Source: Spirochaetaceae bacterium
GTDB lineage: Bacteria; Myxococcota_A; UBA9160; UBA4427
Assembly: GCA_020632655.1 (NCBI GenBank)
Contig: JACKFD010000020.1
Span: 1-64,000 of the forward strand
Direction of reading: 5' to 3'
Length of the DNA: 64,000 bases
In this document: positions 25,515 to 37,777 of the stretch, one piece after another
How the letters are laid out: each line of letters opens with the position of its first letter
Position numbering within the stretch: position 1 is the first letter of the stretch
The notes under the pieces: model-generated
The model's database searches: none
What the model was told of the DNA's origin: nothing
What the model saw: only the letters and a program-made list of their open reading frames with translations
Program-made: the position numbers and the translations under genes

Positions 25515-26849
25515 ATGAAGTACCGATCACAGCGCGTGGCCTATCTCTTCTTCGCCACCTCGATGCTGCTCTTCGTCCTGCAGATCGTCTTCGGCTTCAT
25601 CCTGGGCTTCGCCCACATGGGCTACGACGGTCTGCACGACTTGATCCCCTTCAACGCGGCGCGGTCGTCGCATCTGAACCTGCTCGTCTTCTGGCTCCTC
25701 TCGGGCTTCATGGGCGCCGCCTACTACATCGTGCCCGAGGAGGCCGAGCGCGAGCTGGTGAGCGAGAAGCTGGCGGTCTTGCAGTGGGCGGCGCTCGTCG
25801 TGGTCGGCGTCACCGCCATCATCGGCTTCCAGTTCGGCTGGTGGGAGGGACGCAAGTTCCTCGAGATTCCCCGTCCGCTCGATTACCTGGTCGTCGTCGA
25901 CGTACTCCTCTTCCTCTACGTCGTCGGCCGCACGGCGCTCGGTGCCGAGCGCTTCACGACGACGGGCAGCGTGCTGCTCGTCGGTCTCACGGCGGCCGCA
26001 CTCCTCTATCTGCCCGGCATGATCACGTTCGAGAGCCAGGTGCTGGACTCCTATTTCCGCTGGTGGGTGGTTCACCTCTGGGTGGAGGGCGTCTGGGAGC
26101 TGATCATGGGCGGAATCCTGTCCTTCCTGCTCATCAAGCTGACGGGCGTGGATCGGGAGCTGATCGAGAAGTGGCTCTACGTGATCGTCGGGTTCACCTT
26201 CCTGTCGGGCATCCTCGGTACGGGCCACCACTACTACTACATCGGTACGCCCGAGTACTGGCTGCTCGTGGGAGGCGTCTTCTCGGCGCTCGAGCCGCTC
26301 GCCTTCCTCGGTATGGCGATGTATGCGGTCACGATGGCGCGGCGGGGCGGCATGCATCACGAGAATCGCATCGCACTCTTCTGGACCGTCGGCTGCGGCG
26401 TGATGTCCTTCGTGGGGGCGGGCTTCCTGGGCTTCGCGCATACCCTTCCGCAGGTGAACCTCTGGACCCACGGGACGATCATCACGGCGATGCACGGACA
26501 CATGGCCTTCTGGGGCGCCTACGCGATGCTCGTGCTCGCGATGATCTCGTACGCGATGCCGAACATGACGGGGAGGAAGCGCTTCAAGGGCTCCCTGCCC
26601 GAGTGGGCGTTCTGGACGTCGAACGTCGGGATGATGGGCATGACGGGTGCCTTCGCGGTCGCCGGCATCGCCCAGGTCTACATGGAGCGTCGGATCGGCA
26701 TGGACTTCCTCGCCGTCCAGGAAGCCGTGGAGGTCCATTTCGGAGGGGTGGTCCTCGCAGCGTGCCTTTTGACGCTGGGCGTGGTCCTGTTCGTCTGGAA
26801 CTTCATCCAGTACGGCCTCCCCAGCGACGAGGCGATCGAGCGCGCGTGA
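25515..26849 (+). CDS. norB: Nitric oxide reductase subunit B (cNOR type)
   Basis: 444 residues, 12 TM helices, AGGAGGT site 5 nt before the ATG. Haem-copper oxidase fold: RSSHLNLLVFWLLSGFMGAA (haem-b ligand His), VVHLWVEGVWELIMGG (His plus the catalytic-site Glu), GTGHHYYYIG (FeB His pair), SALEPLAF (second conserved Glu) and MHGHMAFWGAYA (haem ligands). Reduces 2 NO to N2O in the inner membrane with electrons from NorC. No quinol-oxidase N-terminal extension, so it is the cytochrome-c-fed type. Confidence 0.93.
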   Translation: MKYRSQRVAYLFFATSMLLFVLQIVFGFILGFAHMGYDGLHDLIPFNAARSSHLNLLVFWLLSGFMGAAYYIVPEEAERELVSEKLAVLQWAALVVVGVTAIIGFQFGWWEGRKFLEIPRPLDYLVVVDVLLFLYVVGRTALGAERFTTTGSVLLVGLTAAALLYLPGMITFESQVLDSYFRWWVVHLWVEGVWELIMGGILSFLLIKLTGVDRELIEKWLYVIVGFTFLSGILGTGHHYYYIGTPEYWLLVGGVFSALEPLAFLGMAMYAVTMARRGGMHHENRIALFWTVGCGVMSFVGAGFLGFAHTLPQVNLWTHGTIITAMHGHMAFWGAYAMLVLAMISYAMPNMTGRKRFKGSLPEWAFWTSNVGMMGMTGAFAVAGIAQVYMERRIGMDFLAVQEAVEVHFGGVVLAACLLTLGVVLFVWNFIQYGLPSDEAIERA

Positions 26850-26856
26850 GCCCGTC

Positions 26857-27654
26857 GTGAGCACGCGCACGGCAAACGGCGACGAAGTCCCCTGGTACCG
26901 GCCGGTCGCCGACGAGTGCGAGGTCTTCGAGCGGGCCCATGCGCTGCGCACGCCGCTGCTGCTGAAGGGCCCGACGGGCTGCGGCAAGTCGCGGCTCGTC
27001 GAGCACATGGCCGCGCGACTCGGTCGCCCGCTCGTGACCGTAGCCTGTCACGACGAGACGTCGGCGGTCGATCTCACGGGGCGTTATCTGCTCGAGGGCG
27101 GCGACACGGTCTGGCAGGATGGGCCGGTCACGCGCGCCGTGCGCAGCGGCGCGATCCTCTACCTCGACGAGTTCGCCGAGGCGCGGAGCGACGTCGTGGT
27201 CGTCGTCCACCCCCTCGCGGATCATCGCCGTCAGCTCCACCTCGATCGCCGCGACGAGACTCTCGAGGCGCCCGACGAGTTCATGCTCGTGGTGAGCTTC
27301 AACCCGGGGTATCAGCGTGGGCTGAAGGAGCTGAAGCCCTCGACGCGACAGCGCTTCGTGGCGCTCTCCTTCGACTATCCCGAGCCCGAGGTCGAGCGCG
27401 AGATCCTCATCGGCGAGACGGGCGTGGGCGCCGACCATGCGAGGCGGCTGGTCGCGCTCGCGGGCAAGCTGCGCGGGCTCGAGACCCTGGGGCTGGCGGA
27501 GCGTCCGTCGACCCGGCTGCTCGTGAATGCGGCGCGGCTCCTCGAGGCGGGATCGCCGCCCCGCGCGGCCTGCGACCACGCGATCGTCGAGGCGCTGACC
27601 GACGACCCCGAGGTGGCGGGCGGCCTGCGTGACCTCGTCGCCCTGGTCTTCTGA
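26857..27654 (+). CDS. norQ: NorQ/CbbQ-type MoxR AAA+ ATPase
   Basis: 265 residues, GTG start 7 bp after norB. Walker A GPTGCGKS, Walker B ILYLDEFAEARSDVV (DE), and the MoxR-family SFNPGYQ and LKPSTRQRFVAL segments. With NorD it forms the chaperone complex that loads or activates the FeB centre of NorB in other bacteria. Confidence 0.9.
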   Translation: MSTRTANGDEVPWYRPVADECEVFERAHALRTPLLLKGPTGCGKSRLVEHMAARLGRPLVTVACHDETSAVDLTGRYLLEGGDTVWQDGPVTRAVRSGAILYLDEFAEARSDVVVVVHPLADHRRQLHLDRRDETLEAPDEFMLVVSFNPGYQRGLKELKPSTRQRFVALSFDYPEPEVEREILIGETGVGADHARRLVALAGKLRGLETLGLAERPSTRLLVNAARLLEAGSPPRAACDHAIVEALTDDPEVAGGLRDLVALVF

Positions 27655-29548
27655 GTTGGGCCTCGCGGACTGGCTCGACTGGGAGGAGAAGACCTTCCGC
27701 GGACTCCTCGCCGGCTGGCGCCGCTTCGGCTGGAGCGCGCCGACGTCGCCCGACGCGCTCGCCGGGGTCGCGTTCGAGACCCTGGGCGAGCGGCTCGGAG
27801 TCCTCGCTCGGCTCCTGACGGGCGCAGCGGTGCGTGTCCGGGTCGGTGCCGGGGTCGGCGGACTGCGTGGGCACGATCTTCTCCTGCCCGAGCGGATCTG
27901 CCTGGGTGGCGGCGAGGAGCTCGACGCCGACGCCTACCGGGTTCAGGTCGTCACGCTGTCGGGCATGCACGGACGGCCCAGCGCCGGCATCTCGCCGGTG
28001 AGCGACACCTTCGAGGGGGCGCTCGAGGCGCTTCGCCGGACCCGGGCCGCGGTCGATGCGATGGCCGCCGATCTTCCCGGGTTTCGCGCATCGCACGACC
28101 GCGTGATGGCGAAGGTGCTCGAGCGGCGTCGTGTCCTCACGTCGTCGCTCGACGATCGGGAGGCGCTGCTCGAAGACGCCCGCCGTCGGGCGCTCGAAGG
28201 GGGGCGTCCGTGGGAAGACGAGTCTCTGTGCAGGCAGCTCGTCGGCCTACGCCGAGGACGACGGCGTAGCCCGCCGATCCCCATCTGGAGCGAGTGGCTC
28301 GAGCGGCCCGAGGACGCCGTCGTGACGGGGGCGCCCGGTGCAGGGGAACGGGGGGCCGAGGGGCCGACCACCGAGCTCGAGGCGCCTGCGACGTCGGCGA
28401 TCCGCCGCGTCGACGTCGACGAGGAGGAGGGGCAGGGCGCGCCGCCCGGCGCTCCCTTCGAGCGGGCCGAGACCCTCGATCGCTACCGCGGTGGCCGGCG
28501 CGATCTCGACGGCACCGACGAGCTCGGCCAGCACCTCGACGCCCTCGACGAGGTCGACCTCGGTGACCTCATCCGCACGCGGCAGTCGGCCGGCTCGATT
28601 CTGCGGATGGACCTCGACGTGGTCGGCGAGATCGCCGATGCGGCCTCCGATCCCGGCCTGGGACGGGGCATCGCCTACGACGAGTGGGACGCACGCCAGC
28701 ATGTCTACCGAAAGGGCTGGTGCACGGTCTATCCACGCGCGGGACGGATCGGTGACGCCCGCTGGGCGGTGGAGACCCTGCGGACGCACCGCCGTCTCGT
28801 GCGGCGACTTCGGCTTCGCCTCGAAGCGCATCGCGCGGGCCTTCGGCCGGCGCCGCGGCAGCTCGATGGCGAAGACATCGATCTCGAGGCCGCGATCGGC
28901 GAGCGCGTGGCCATCCGGACCGGACACGGGGGCGATCCGCGCCTCTATCTTCGCGAGACGAAGCGACGTCGGGACTTCGCGACGCTCGTGCTGATCGATG
29001 CGTCGATGTCGACCGATTCCTGGGTGGGCGGACGCCGGATCCTCGACGTGGCGCGAGAGGCGGCCCTCGTGCTCGGAGAGGTCGCCCACGAGCTGGGTGA
29101 CCGGCTCGAGATCTTCGCTTTCGCGTCGGAGACGCGAAATCGCTGCTACGTCTGGACCCTCCATCGCGAGGGCGAGGCCTGGAGTCTCGGCAAGCGGAGG
29201 CTCGCCGGTCTGACGCCACGAGGCTACACGCGGATCGGTCCGGCCCTGCGCCACATGACCGCCGTGCTCGCGGCGACGCCCGCCGAACGGCGCCTGCTGC
29301 TCCTGATCAGCGATGGAAAGCCCACCGACTACGACCGCTACGAAGGTCGCTACGGGATCGCCGACGTTCGGCAGGCCTTGCGCGAGGCCCACGAGCGCGA
29401 GATCCATACGCATGCGCTGGCCGTCGACGAGGTGGCGCGCGAGGTCCTGCCCGCGCTCTTCGGGCGCGGCGGCTTCGACATCCTTCCGAAGCCGGATCGG
29501 CTCGTCGAGAGCCTGAGCACGGTATACGGTCGGTTGACCGCTCGCTGA
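27629..29548 (+). CDS. norD: NorD, von Willebrand A-domain activator of NO reductase
   Basis: Up to 639 residues. GTG 27629 overlaps norQ by 26 bp; a TTG at 27656, 1 nt after the norQ stop, is an equally good start. The N-terminal helical region begins DWLDWEEKTF, the middle is acidic, and the C-terminal VWA domain has MIDAS residues in LIDASMSTDSW and the NorD signature SDGKPTDYDRYEGRYGI. Partner of NorQ in maturation of NorCB. Confidence 0.9.
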   Translation: MTSSPWSSELGLADWLDWEEKTFRGLLAGWRRFGWSAPTSPDALAGVAFETLGERLGVLARLLTGAAVRVRVGAGVGGLRGHDLLLPERICLGGGEELDADAYRVQVVTLSGMHGRPSAGISPVSDTFEGALEALRRTRAAVDAMAADLPGFRASHDRVMAKVLERRRVLTSSLDDREALLEDARRRALEGGRPWEDESLCRQLVGLRRGRRRSPPIPIWSEWLERPEDAVVTGAPGAGERGAEGPTTELEAPATSAIRRVDVDEEEGQGAPPGAPFERAETLDRYRGGRRDLDGTDELGQHLDALDEVDLGDLIRTRQSAGSILRMDLDVVGEIADAASDPGLGRGIAYDEWDARQHVYRKGWCTVYPRAGRIGDARWAVETLRTHRRLVRRLRLRLEAHRAGLRPAPRQLDGEDIDLEAAIGERVAIRTGHGGDPRLYLRETKRRRDFATLVLIDASMSTDSWVGGRRILDVAREAALVLGEVAHELGDRLEIFAFASETRNRCYVWTLHREGEAWSLGKRRLAGLTPRGYTRIGPALRHMTAVLAATPAERRLLLLISDGKPTDYDRYEGRYGIADVRQALREAHEREIHTHALAVDEVAREVLPALFGRGGFDILPKPDRLVESLSTVYGRLTAR

Positions 29549-29691
29549 GGCCTCCGCCGGGCGTTCCGTGTCGATCCGTCGGGTCACGCGGCGCGGCACT
29601 GGAGCGATCGCTCGGAGTCGTGCGACCCTCGGACGCTCGTCGCAGGCCTCGAAGACCGGATGCCCTCGCCGGGTCGATCCAGGGAGAAACC

Positions 29692-30327
29692 ATGAGTGAG
29701 CCCACCACGCCGACGTCCGCCTCGTCCCCTTCGACCCGCTCGACGTTCCAGCGCGTGCTGGGCATCGCGCTGCTCGCCCTCGGCCTGGCCGTCTTCCTCG
29801 TCCGTCTCCAGCACGACGGCGCCTACGCGATGCCCGGCGGCGGCAATCTCGTCGGCGGTCTGGGGGCGCTCGTGCTCGGCGGGCTGCTCGTGCTAGTGGC
29901 GAAGCCGCGTGCGCTCGTCGTCGCGGCGATGGTCGTGAGCCCGGTCGTCGTCTACCTCGCGCTCTACGCGACGATGGCCGAGATGGAGGAGGTGATCTCG
30001 CTCTACGCGACGGAAAGCCGCGGTCGACCGGCGGAGCTCCGGCTCTGGATCATCGACCGCGAGGACGGCGCGTGGGTCGGGATGCCGCGAGCGAAGGCGC
30101 TCGAGCACGCGCTCGACGGGGCGCGGGTGGAGATGCTGCGGGGCGGCGAGCGAAGCTGCGTGCGGCCGGCTCTCTTCGACGAGGACCGTGAGACCGTCCG
30201 CGCGATCCATGTCCGCAAGGTCGGGAAATACGCCGTCGCGCGCCTCGCTGGCGCGATCGGGCTCTATCCGCTCGAAGCGGGGGAGGGATCCGTCGCGTTG
30301 CGACTCGATCCGTGTCCGTCGCGCTGA
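29692..30327 (+). CDS. Membrane protein with C-terminal split-barrel-like domain, unknown
   Basis: 211 residues; AGGGAGA 5 nt before ATG 29692. Three hydrophobic helices at ~20-105 (VLGIALLALGLAVFLVRL; LVGGLGALVLGGLLVLVA; LVVAAMVVSPVVVYLALYAT). The soluble part (ESRGRPAELRLWIIDREDGA; ARVEMLRGGERSCVRPALF) vaguely resembles the deazaflavin/FMN-binding split barrel of nitroreductase-like proteins; this is weak. 144 bp after norD in the same direction, so it might share the nor transcript. Confidence 0.5.
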   Translation: MSEPTTPTSASSPSTRSTFQRVLGIALLALGLAVFLVRLQHDGAYAMPGGGNLVGGLGALVLGGLLVLVAKPRALVVAAMVVSPVVVYLALYATMAEMEEVISLYATESRGRPAELRLWIIDREDGAWVGMPRAKALEHALDGARVEMLRGGERSCVRPALFDEDRETVRAIHVRKVGKYAVARLAGAIGLYPLEAGEGSVALRLDPCPSR

Positions 30328-30361
30328 GCGCGGGGGGCGCCGCGGTCGGCTCCGGTCTGCA

Positions 30362-31351
30362 TCACGGGCAGAGGGCGCCGTCGCAGGCGTTGTGGCCGAG
30401 GTCGAAGCCGCCGTCGATCGAGCCGACGCCGCTGTCGGAGACGGTGTTGCCCCGATAGCTCGCTTCCGGATCCCAGAGCTTGATGCCCCAGCCCCCGCTG
30501 CCCTGCACCATGTTGTCGGACACGCTGCAGCCGCCGCGGCACTCGATGCCGTAGTCCGTCGATCCCGTGCCGCTCGATCGGACGGCGTTGTCCGCGATGC
30601 GGCAGTCGCGATTGCAGTTGATCCCGGCCGTGTCGCTGCTGGTGACGCTGTTGTGCGTGATCACGGAGCCGGAGCTCGCCTGGATGCCGTAGATCGCGCT
30701 CTGGCTGACCTGGTTGTGTGAGATCGTGCCCTGCCAGTGGAGACCCGTCGTGTTGCCGCGCGCCGTGCTGCGGGTGAGCGTGCCGCCGCCGAAGACACCC
30801 CAGCCGTCGTTCTCTTCGACGATGCAGTCGGTGACGACGGAGGCCGTGCCGACGTAGATCCCGTCGTCGCCCGACTCGCGCACGACCACGGAGTCGACGA
30901 TCGACTCCGGGCCGAGGAAGACACCCTTGCCGCCCATGAAGTGGACGGTCCCGTGGCGGACCTGGACGCCCTCGATCGCGACGTTCGAGGTCGTGCGGAT
31001 GCCGTCGCCCTCGCCGTTGCGGAGGCAGAATTGCGTGCCGCCACCCGGGCTCGGCCACGTGCAGGCCTGGGCGATCGTGAAGCCACCGAGATCGAGAGTC
31101 GTGCCGGAGTGACCGATCACGATGCCGTGGGTCGCCATCGGCACGCGCAGGTCGCTCGTCAGCCGGTAGCTGCGTCCGGCGGCGCCATCGAGGGTGATGG
31201 GGTAGCCGGGGGCGTCGCCGGAGACGCAGCCGGTCGTCGTGGCGCAGGCATGGTTCAGCTCGAGGACGCCGTCGCTGGCGGCGGCGCCGCCGGCGAGGAG
31301 GGCGGTAGTCGCGAGCTGGATCACGAGGGCAGAAGCGGCGATGCGCGGCAT
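30362..31351 (-). CDS. Secreted right-handed parallel beta-helix protein
   Basis: 329 residues. The signal peptide (LVIQLATTALLAGGAAA) is followed by a domain opening with two Cys-flanked segments (ELNHACATTTGCVSG). Then come many PbH1 repeats (GDGIRTTSNVAIEGVQV; GDDGIYVGTASVVTDC; GWGVFGGGTLTRSTARG), ending ...CDGALCP. SD GGGAGG upstream. Relatives bind or cleave polysaccharides, but no lyase active site is evident. Intact paralogue of the broken gene at 1395-2328. Confidence 0.8.
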   Translation of the reverse strand: MPRIAASALVIQLATTALLAGGAAASDGVLELNHACATTTGCVSGDAPGYPITLDGAAGRSYRLTSDLRVPMATHGIVIGHSGTTLDLGGFTIAQACTWPSPGGGTQFCLRNGEGDGIRTTSNVAIEGVQVRHGTVHFMGGKGVFLGPESIVDSVVVRESGDDGIYVGTASVVTDCIVEENDGWGVFGGGTLTRSTARGNTTGLHWQGTISHNQVSQSAIYGIQASSGSVITHNSVTSSDTAGINCNRDCRIADNAVRSSGTGSTDYGIECRGGCSVSDNMVQGSGGWGIKLWDPEASYRGNTVSDSGVGSIDGGFDLGHNACDGALCP

Positions 31352-31484
31352 GGGATGGCCTCCCGACGGGTCGTTGGACTCGAGGGCAGGCTATCGGTGG
31401 TGACGGGCGTGCTGCGTGAAGGGGTTCACGTTCCGGGCAGAAAGATCGGACGCGTGGCCGATCGATCACGCTCGGGGAGGGCGC

Positions 31485-32084
31485 CTACTGCTCCGCCAGG
31501 AACGAGATGCCCGAGAGGTCGAACCAGACCTGCGTCGGGTTCGTCACGACGTTGATGTCACCGGCGGAGTTCACGTCGACGCGGGTCGTCTCCTGGAGCT
31601 CGGCGGCCTGGTAGATGTGACGCGCCGCGGGTCGGAATCCGACCGGGAGCGTCGCGAGGGTCCCCGTCGACAGACTGTCGTTCCGTACCAGTCCGTGCAG
31701 ATGGACGATGCCCGAGGCGTCCTTGTAGTAGCCCGGGACCGCATAGCCCGCGCCGTACGCCGTCCAGGGTGCGTTCATCGCGAGTGCGTTCACCGTCGGC
31801 AGGGCGAGGGCGTCCTCCACCGCCTGGAAGTTCGCGTTGACCTGATCCGCGTCGGCGACCGTCCCGTTCGTGAAGGCGTGGGGCACGGTGAGCGCGATGC
31901 CGACCACGGGCACGGCGAGCAATGCGATCGCGACGCTCGCCCCCGCGATGCGCGGATGGCGTCCGAGCATCGACCAGCCGACCACCCCGAGTACGGCCCC
32001 GAGCAGCAGCCAGCCACCGGGCCCCATGAACGGGACGGCCGCAGCACCACGCCAGACGAGCGTTCCCCAGACTTCTCCCCACAT
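31485..32084 (-). CDS. Membrane-anchored protein with tail-fibre-like beta domain, unknown
   Basis: 199 residues; AGGGAG 8 nt before ATG 32084. Two N-terminal hydrophobic helices (GGWLLLGAVLGVVGWSML; IAGASVAIALLAVPVVGIAL) precede the motif FTNGTVADADQVNANFQAVE, common at the start of tail-fibre or adhesin-like modules. A compact beta-rich region with GIVHLHGLVRND follows. Probably surface-exposed; function not known. Confidence 0.6.
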   Translation of the reverse strand: MWGEVWGTLVWRGAAAVPFMGPGGWLLLGAVLGVVGWSMLGRHPRIAGASVAIALLAVPVVGIALTVPHAFTNGTVADADQVNANFQAVEDALALPTVNALAMNAPWTAYGAGYAVPGYYKDASGIVHLHGLVRNDSLSTGTLATLPVGFRPAARHIYQAAELQETTRVDVNSAGDINVVTNPTQVWFDLSGISFLAEQ

Positions 32085-32318
32085 CCTCGACTCCCTTCTG
32101 CAGCGCGTTTCGCGTCCGGCGGCATGACCGACTCGACGGGAGGCCGCCTCGCCACATCGTCCGGCGCAGCCTCGCAGCATAGCGGCCGAAGTCGCGTCGA
32201 AGACCCCCGGGCCGCCGCGTCTCGCGAGGCGATTCGGCCCCTCCGTCGCTTGGGGAAGAAGCCCGCTCAGCCCCCCGAGATCGTTCAGGTTCCGGGCTCC
32301 CACGCCGATGTCGGGAGC

Positions 32319-35087
32319 GTGATCGCCTTCCGTCTCGATCGCCCCGCGCGCCAGCGCCTCGCCTTCCTCGTCGCCGTCGCGCTGAGCGGCGGCGCGGGGC
32401 TCGCCTATCAGGTCGCCTGGACGCGCCGGATCGCCGGTGTCACCAGCGCGACGCATACGGCGCAGGCCATCGTCCTCGCGGTCTTCATGGCCGGCCTGGG
32501 AATCGGTGCCCTGCTGGCCGGGCGCCGCGCGATCCACCTCGCGCGCCCCGCGCGGGCGTACGCGGTCGCCGAGCTGATCGCGGTGGCCGCGGCCGCCGCT
32601 TCGATGCCGCTCTTCACGCGGTCCGAAGCGCTTCGCGGCTTCGCCCGCTCACTGGGAGCCGACCCCGCTCTCGCCCTGGCCGTCCAGCTCGCGGGCCTCG
32701 CCATCTTCCTGCTGATCCCGACGGCCGCGATGGGCGCGTCGATTCCGTGGATCCTCGAAGCGCTCGAGCGCCAGCGACTGGGGCCCGAGCGTTCGGCGCG
32801 ATGGATGAGCGCGCTCTACGCGGTGAACACGCTCGGGGCGGTGGCGGGCTGTCTCGTCGCCGGCTTCCTGACGATCGAGCACCTGGGCCTCGTGCGCACG
32901 ACGTGGCTCGGCGGATCGGCTGCCCTCATGGCGGCGGCGCTCGCCCTCGCGGTCGACCGTCGCAGCGCGACGCAGGCCGATCACCCGGCGTCGAACGATC
33001 CCCCCGTCGAAGGCTCCGCGGCGCCCGCCGCCGTCTCGACGTGGCTCGCTGCGGGCTGCGCGGGCTTCGTCGGCCTCGCGATCGAGGTCGTCTGGACACG
33101 GCTGATCTCGCTCGTCGTGCTGAACACGGTCTACGCCTTCACGCAGGTGCTCGCGTCCGTCCTGCTCGGGATCGCGATCGGTGCCGGATTGGCCGTCGTC
33201 TGGATCCGCCGCGCGCACGCGACGGACGATCCACGAGCCAGTCTGGCCCGGACCGCCGGCGGCGCCGCCTTCGGTGCCGCGCTGCTCTTCGCGATCGTGC
33301 CCACCGCGATCGCGGGCTTCGCGGGCCGGGAGGATCTCGAGATCGCGCTCGCGTCGGGTCTCTCGTGGCGTGGCAATGCGCTGCTCCTGCTGCTCATGTG
33401 CCCGCCCTCCGCGCTCGTCGCGTCGCTCCTGCCGCTGCTGGTCGCGATGGCTCGAGCGCACGAACGCGGCAGCGAGCGCTTCGCCGTGCTCTACGCCGCG
33501 AATACCCTGGGCTCCGTGCTCGGCAGCGCGACGGCCGGCTTCGTGCTCCTCCCGCTGCTCGGCACCGCGGGAAGCAACCTCGCGCTCGTGGCGATCACCC
33601 TCGGTCTGGCCGCCGTGATCCGACGGATCGGCGTGCCCCGTCTCGCCCCGTCGATCCCCCGCCGCCTCGCGCTCGTCGGCACCGCCGCCTGCGCCCTGGC
33701 ACTCGCCCATGCCTCCGACCTGCCGCGCTCGATCTACGAAGCCCGCCTCGACGACGACACGCGGGTCCTCGAATTCCGCGAGGGCGCGCAGAGCGATGTG
33801 ATGATCACCGAAGACGTCCGCGGTCGTCGCCGGATCTGGATCAACTCCTCCTGGGTCGCCGGGACCGGTGGCGGCCATCGCAGCCTCGGACACATCCCGG
33901 CGCTGCTCGTTGCCGAGCCGCGGCGCGCCCTCGGCATCGCGCTCGGAACGGGCCAGACCTTCGCGTCGATGTGGAAGCACGGCATTCGCGAGTTCGACTG
34001 CGTCGAGCTCGACGCGGGGGTGATCGCGCTCTCCACGAAGTGGTTCGCCGACGCCAGCGACCACCTCTTCGAGCGACCGGGCGTGCGGCTCCATCACGAC
34101 GACGGCCGCGCCTTCCTGCGAGCGACCGACGAGACCTACGACCTGATCGTGCTCGAGCCGCTCCAGGCGTGGACCGCCGGGACCTCGAATCTCTACTCGC
34201 GCGAGTTCTACGAAGAGGCCCGTGCGGCGCTCGCGCCGGGGGGCGTCGTCGCCCAGTGGATCCCGTTCTACGGCCAGGGTGTCGACGAGACCCGCTCGAT
34301 GGTTCGCGCCGCCCGGGAGGTCTTCCCGGAAGCCTCGCTCTGGCTGGACGACCACGACGGCATCCTCGTCCTGCAGAACGAGCCCTTCGGCCTCGACCCG
34401 GGCGAGCTCGCTCGGCGGATCGAGGCGCGGGAGCTCGGCGACGAGCTCGCGCTGAACTCCCTCGACGGAATCGAGGATCTGCTCTCGCTCTTCGTGATGG
34501 GCCCCCGGGCGCTCGACGCGTGGCAGTCGGGCGTGCCCGTGCTCACCGACGACCGCCCCTTCCTCGAGTTCGCCGCCGCGCGATCGCTCGGGCACTTCGC
34601 CTATCGCAAGCTCGTCGCGTCGATCGCCGACGGCGTCGATCCGCACGCCCGATACCTCGCCGCGACGGCCTCGAACGAGGATCGCCGGTCGGGCCGGGAT
34701 GCGGCGACGATCCGCGAATTCGTGCTGCGTGAGCGCATGATTCCGCGACGGGAGATCCTGGCCCGCGTGGAGACGCTCGAGCGTGCGATCGCCGACGCCC
34801 CCCACTCCCGGCTCATCGCGCGGCGATACCGCAACCTGATCCTCGAGTGGGCCACCGCGATGGAGCGCAACGGAAAGACCCACGAGGCCGAGGCGATCTA
34901 CCGACGCGCGCTCCGGATCGCGCCGGAACTCGGCGAAGCGGCCGTGAACCTGTCGCTGCTCTACGCGCGCGAGCGCCAGTTCGATCTGGCCCAACGCACC
35001 CTGGACCGGCCCTTCGAAGACGCCTCGGTTCGCGAGTCGGCGCGTCGGGTGCGGGAACGGATCGAGGGAGCGGCGGCCGGGGAGTGA
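32319..35087 (+). CDS. Polytopic membrane protein fused to spermidine synthase-like domain
   Basis: About 922 residues. The first ~480 hold two homologous blocks of TM helices: GGAGLAYQVAWTRRIAGVTS and, ~240 residues later, GFVGLAIEVVWTRLISLVVL. A Rossmann methyltransferase/spermidine synthase-like domain follows: GIALGTGQTF (cofactor loop), CVELDAGVI, HDDGRAFL and YDLIVLEP. A C-terminal TPR-like end (AEAIYRRALRIAPELGEAAV) completes it. Members of this 'fused MFS/spermidine synthase' family are widespread, but their substrate is unclear. The start is not certain: GTG 32319 lies right before the first TM; ATG 32124 would add a polar, Arg-rich stretch. Confidence 0.75.
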   Translation: MIAFRLDRPARQRLAFLVAVALSGGAGLAYQVAWTRRIAGVTSATHTAQAIVLAVFMAGLGIGALLAGRRAIHLARPARAYAVAELIAVAAAAASMPLFTRSEALRGFARSLGADPALALAVQLAGLAIFLLIPTAAMGASIPWILEALERQRLGPERSARWMSALYAVNTLGAVAGCLVAGFLTIEHLGLVRTTWLGGSAALMAAALALAVDRRSATQADHPASNDPPVEGSAAPAAVSTWLAAGCAGFVGLAIEVVWTRLISLVVLNTVYAFTQVLASVLLGIAIGAGLAVVWIRRAHATDDPRASLARTAGGAAFGAALLFAIVPTAIAGFAGREDLEIALASGLSWRGNALLLLLMCPPSALVASLLPLLVAMARAHERGSERFAVLYAANTLGSVLGSATAGFVLLPLLGTAGSNLALVAITLGLAAVIRRIGVPRLAPSIPRRLALVGTAACALALAHASDLPRSIYEARLDDDTRVLEFREGAQSDVMITEDVRGRRRIWINSSWVAGTGGGHRSLGHIPALLVAEPRRALGIALGTGQTFASMWKHGIREFDCVELDAGVIALSTKWFADASDHLFERPGVRLHHDDGRAFLRATDETYDLIVLEPLQAWTAGTSNLYSREFYEEARAALAPGGVVAQWIPFYGQGVDETRSMVRAAREVFPEASLWLDDHDGILVLQNEPFGLDPGELARRIEARELGDELALNSLDGIEDLLSLFVMGPRALDAWQSGVPVLTDDRPFLEFAAARSLGHFAYRKLVASIADGVDPHARYLAATASNEDRRSGRDAATIREFVLRERMIPRREILARVETLERAIADAPHSRLIARRYRNLILEWATAMERNGKTHEAEAIYRRALRIAPELGEAAVNLSLLYARERQFDLAQRTLDRPFEDASVRESARRVRERIEGAAAGE

Positions 35088-35202
35088 GGCCACGGCGTCC
35101 TCGAGCGCGCCGTCTTCGACGGTTCGCCGGGATTCGCAGGGGATCGGGCGATCGTCGAGCCGACCCCCGACCTGGCTCGGCACGCTCGTCCGGGCGTACG
35201 CC

Positions 35203-37698
<2,496 letters not shown>

Positions 37699-37777
37699 CG
37701 GCGGATGAGCGGGCGAAATGTAGTGTCGGGGTGAACGCCCCCCGGCGGAGCCCTGTGCGCCCGGGCAGAGTCCGGAG

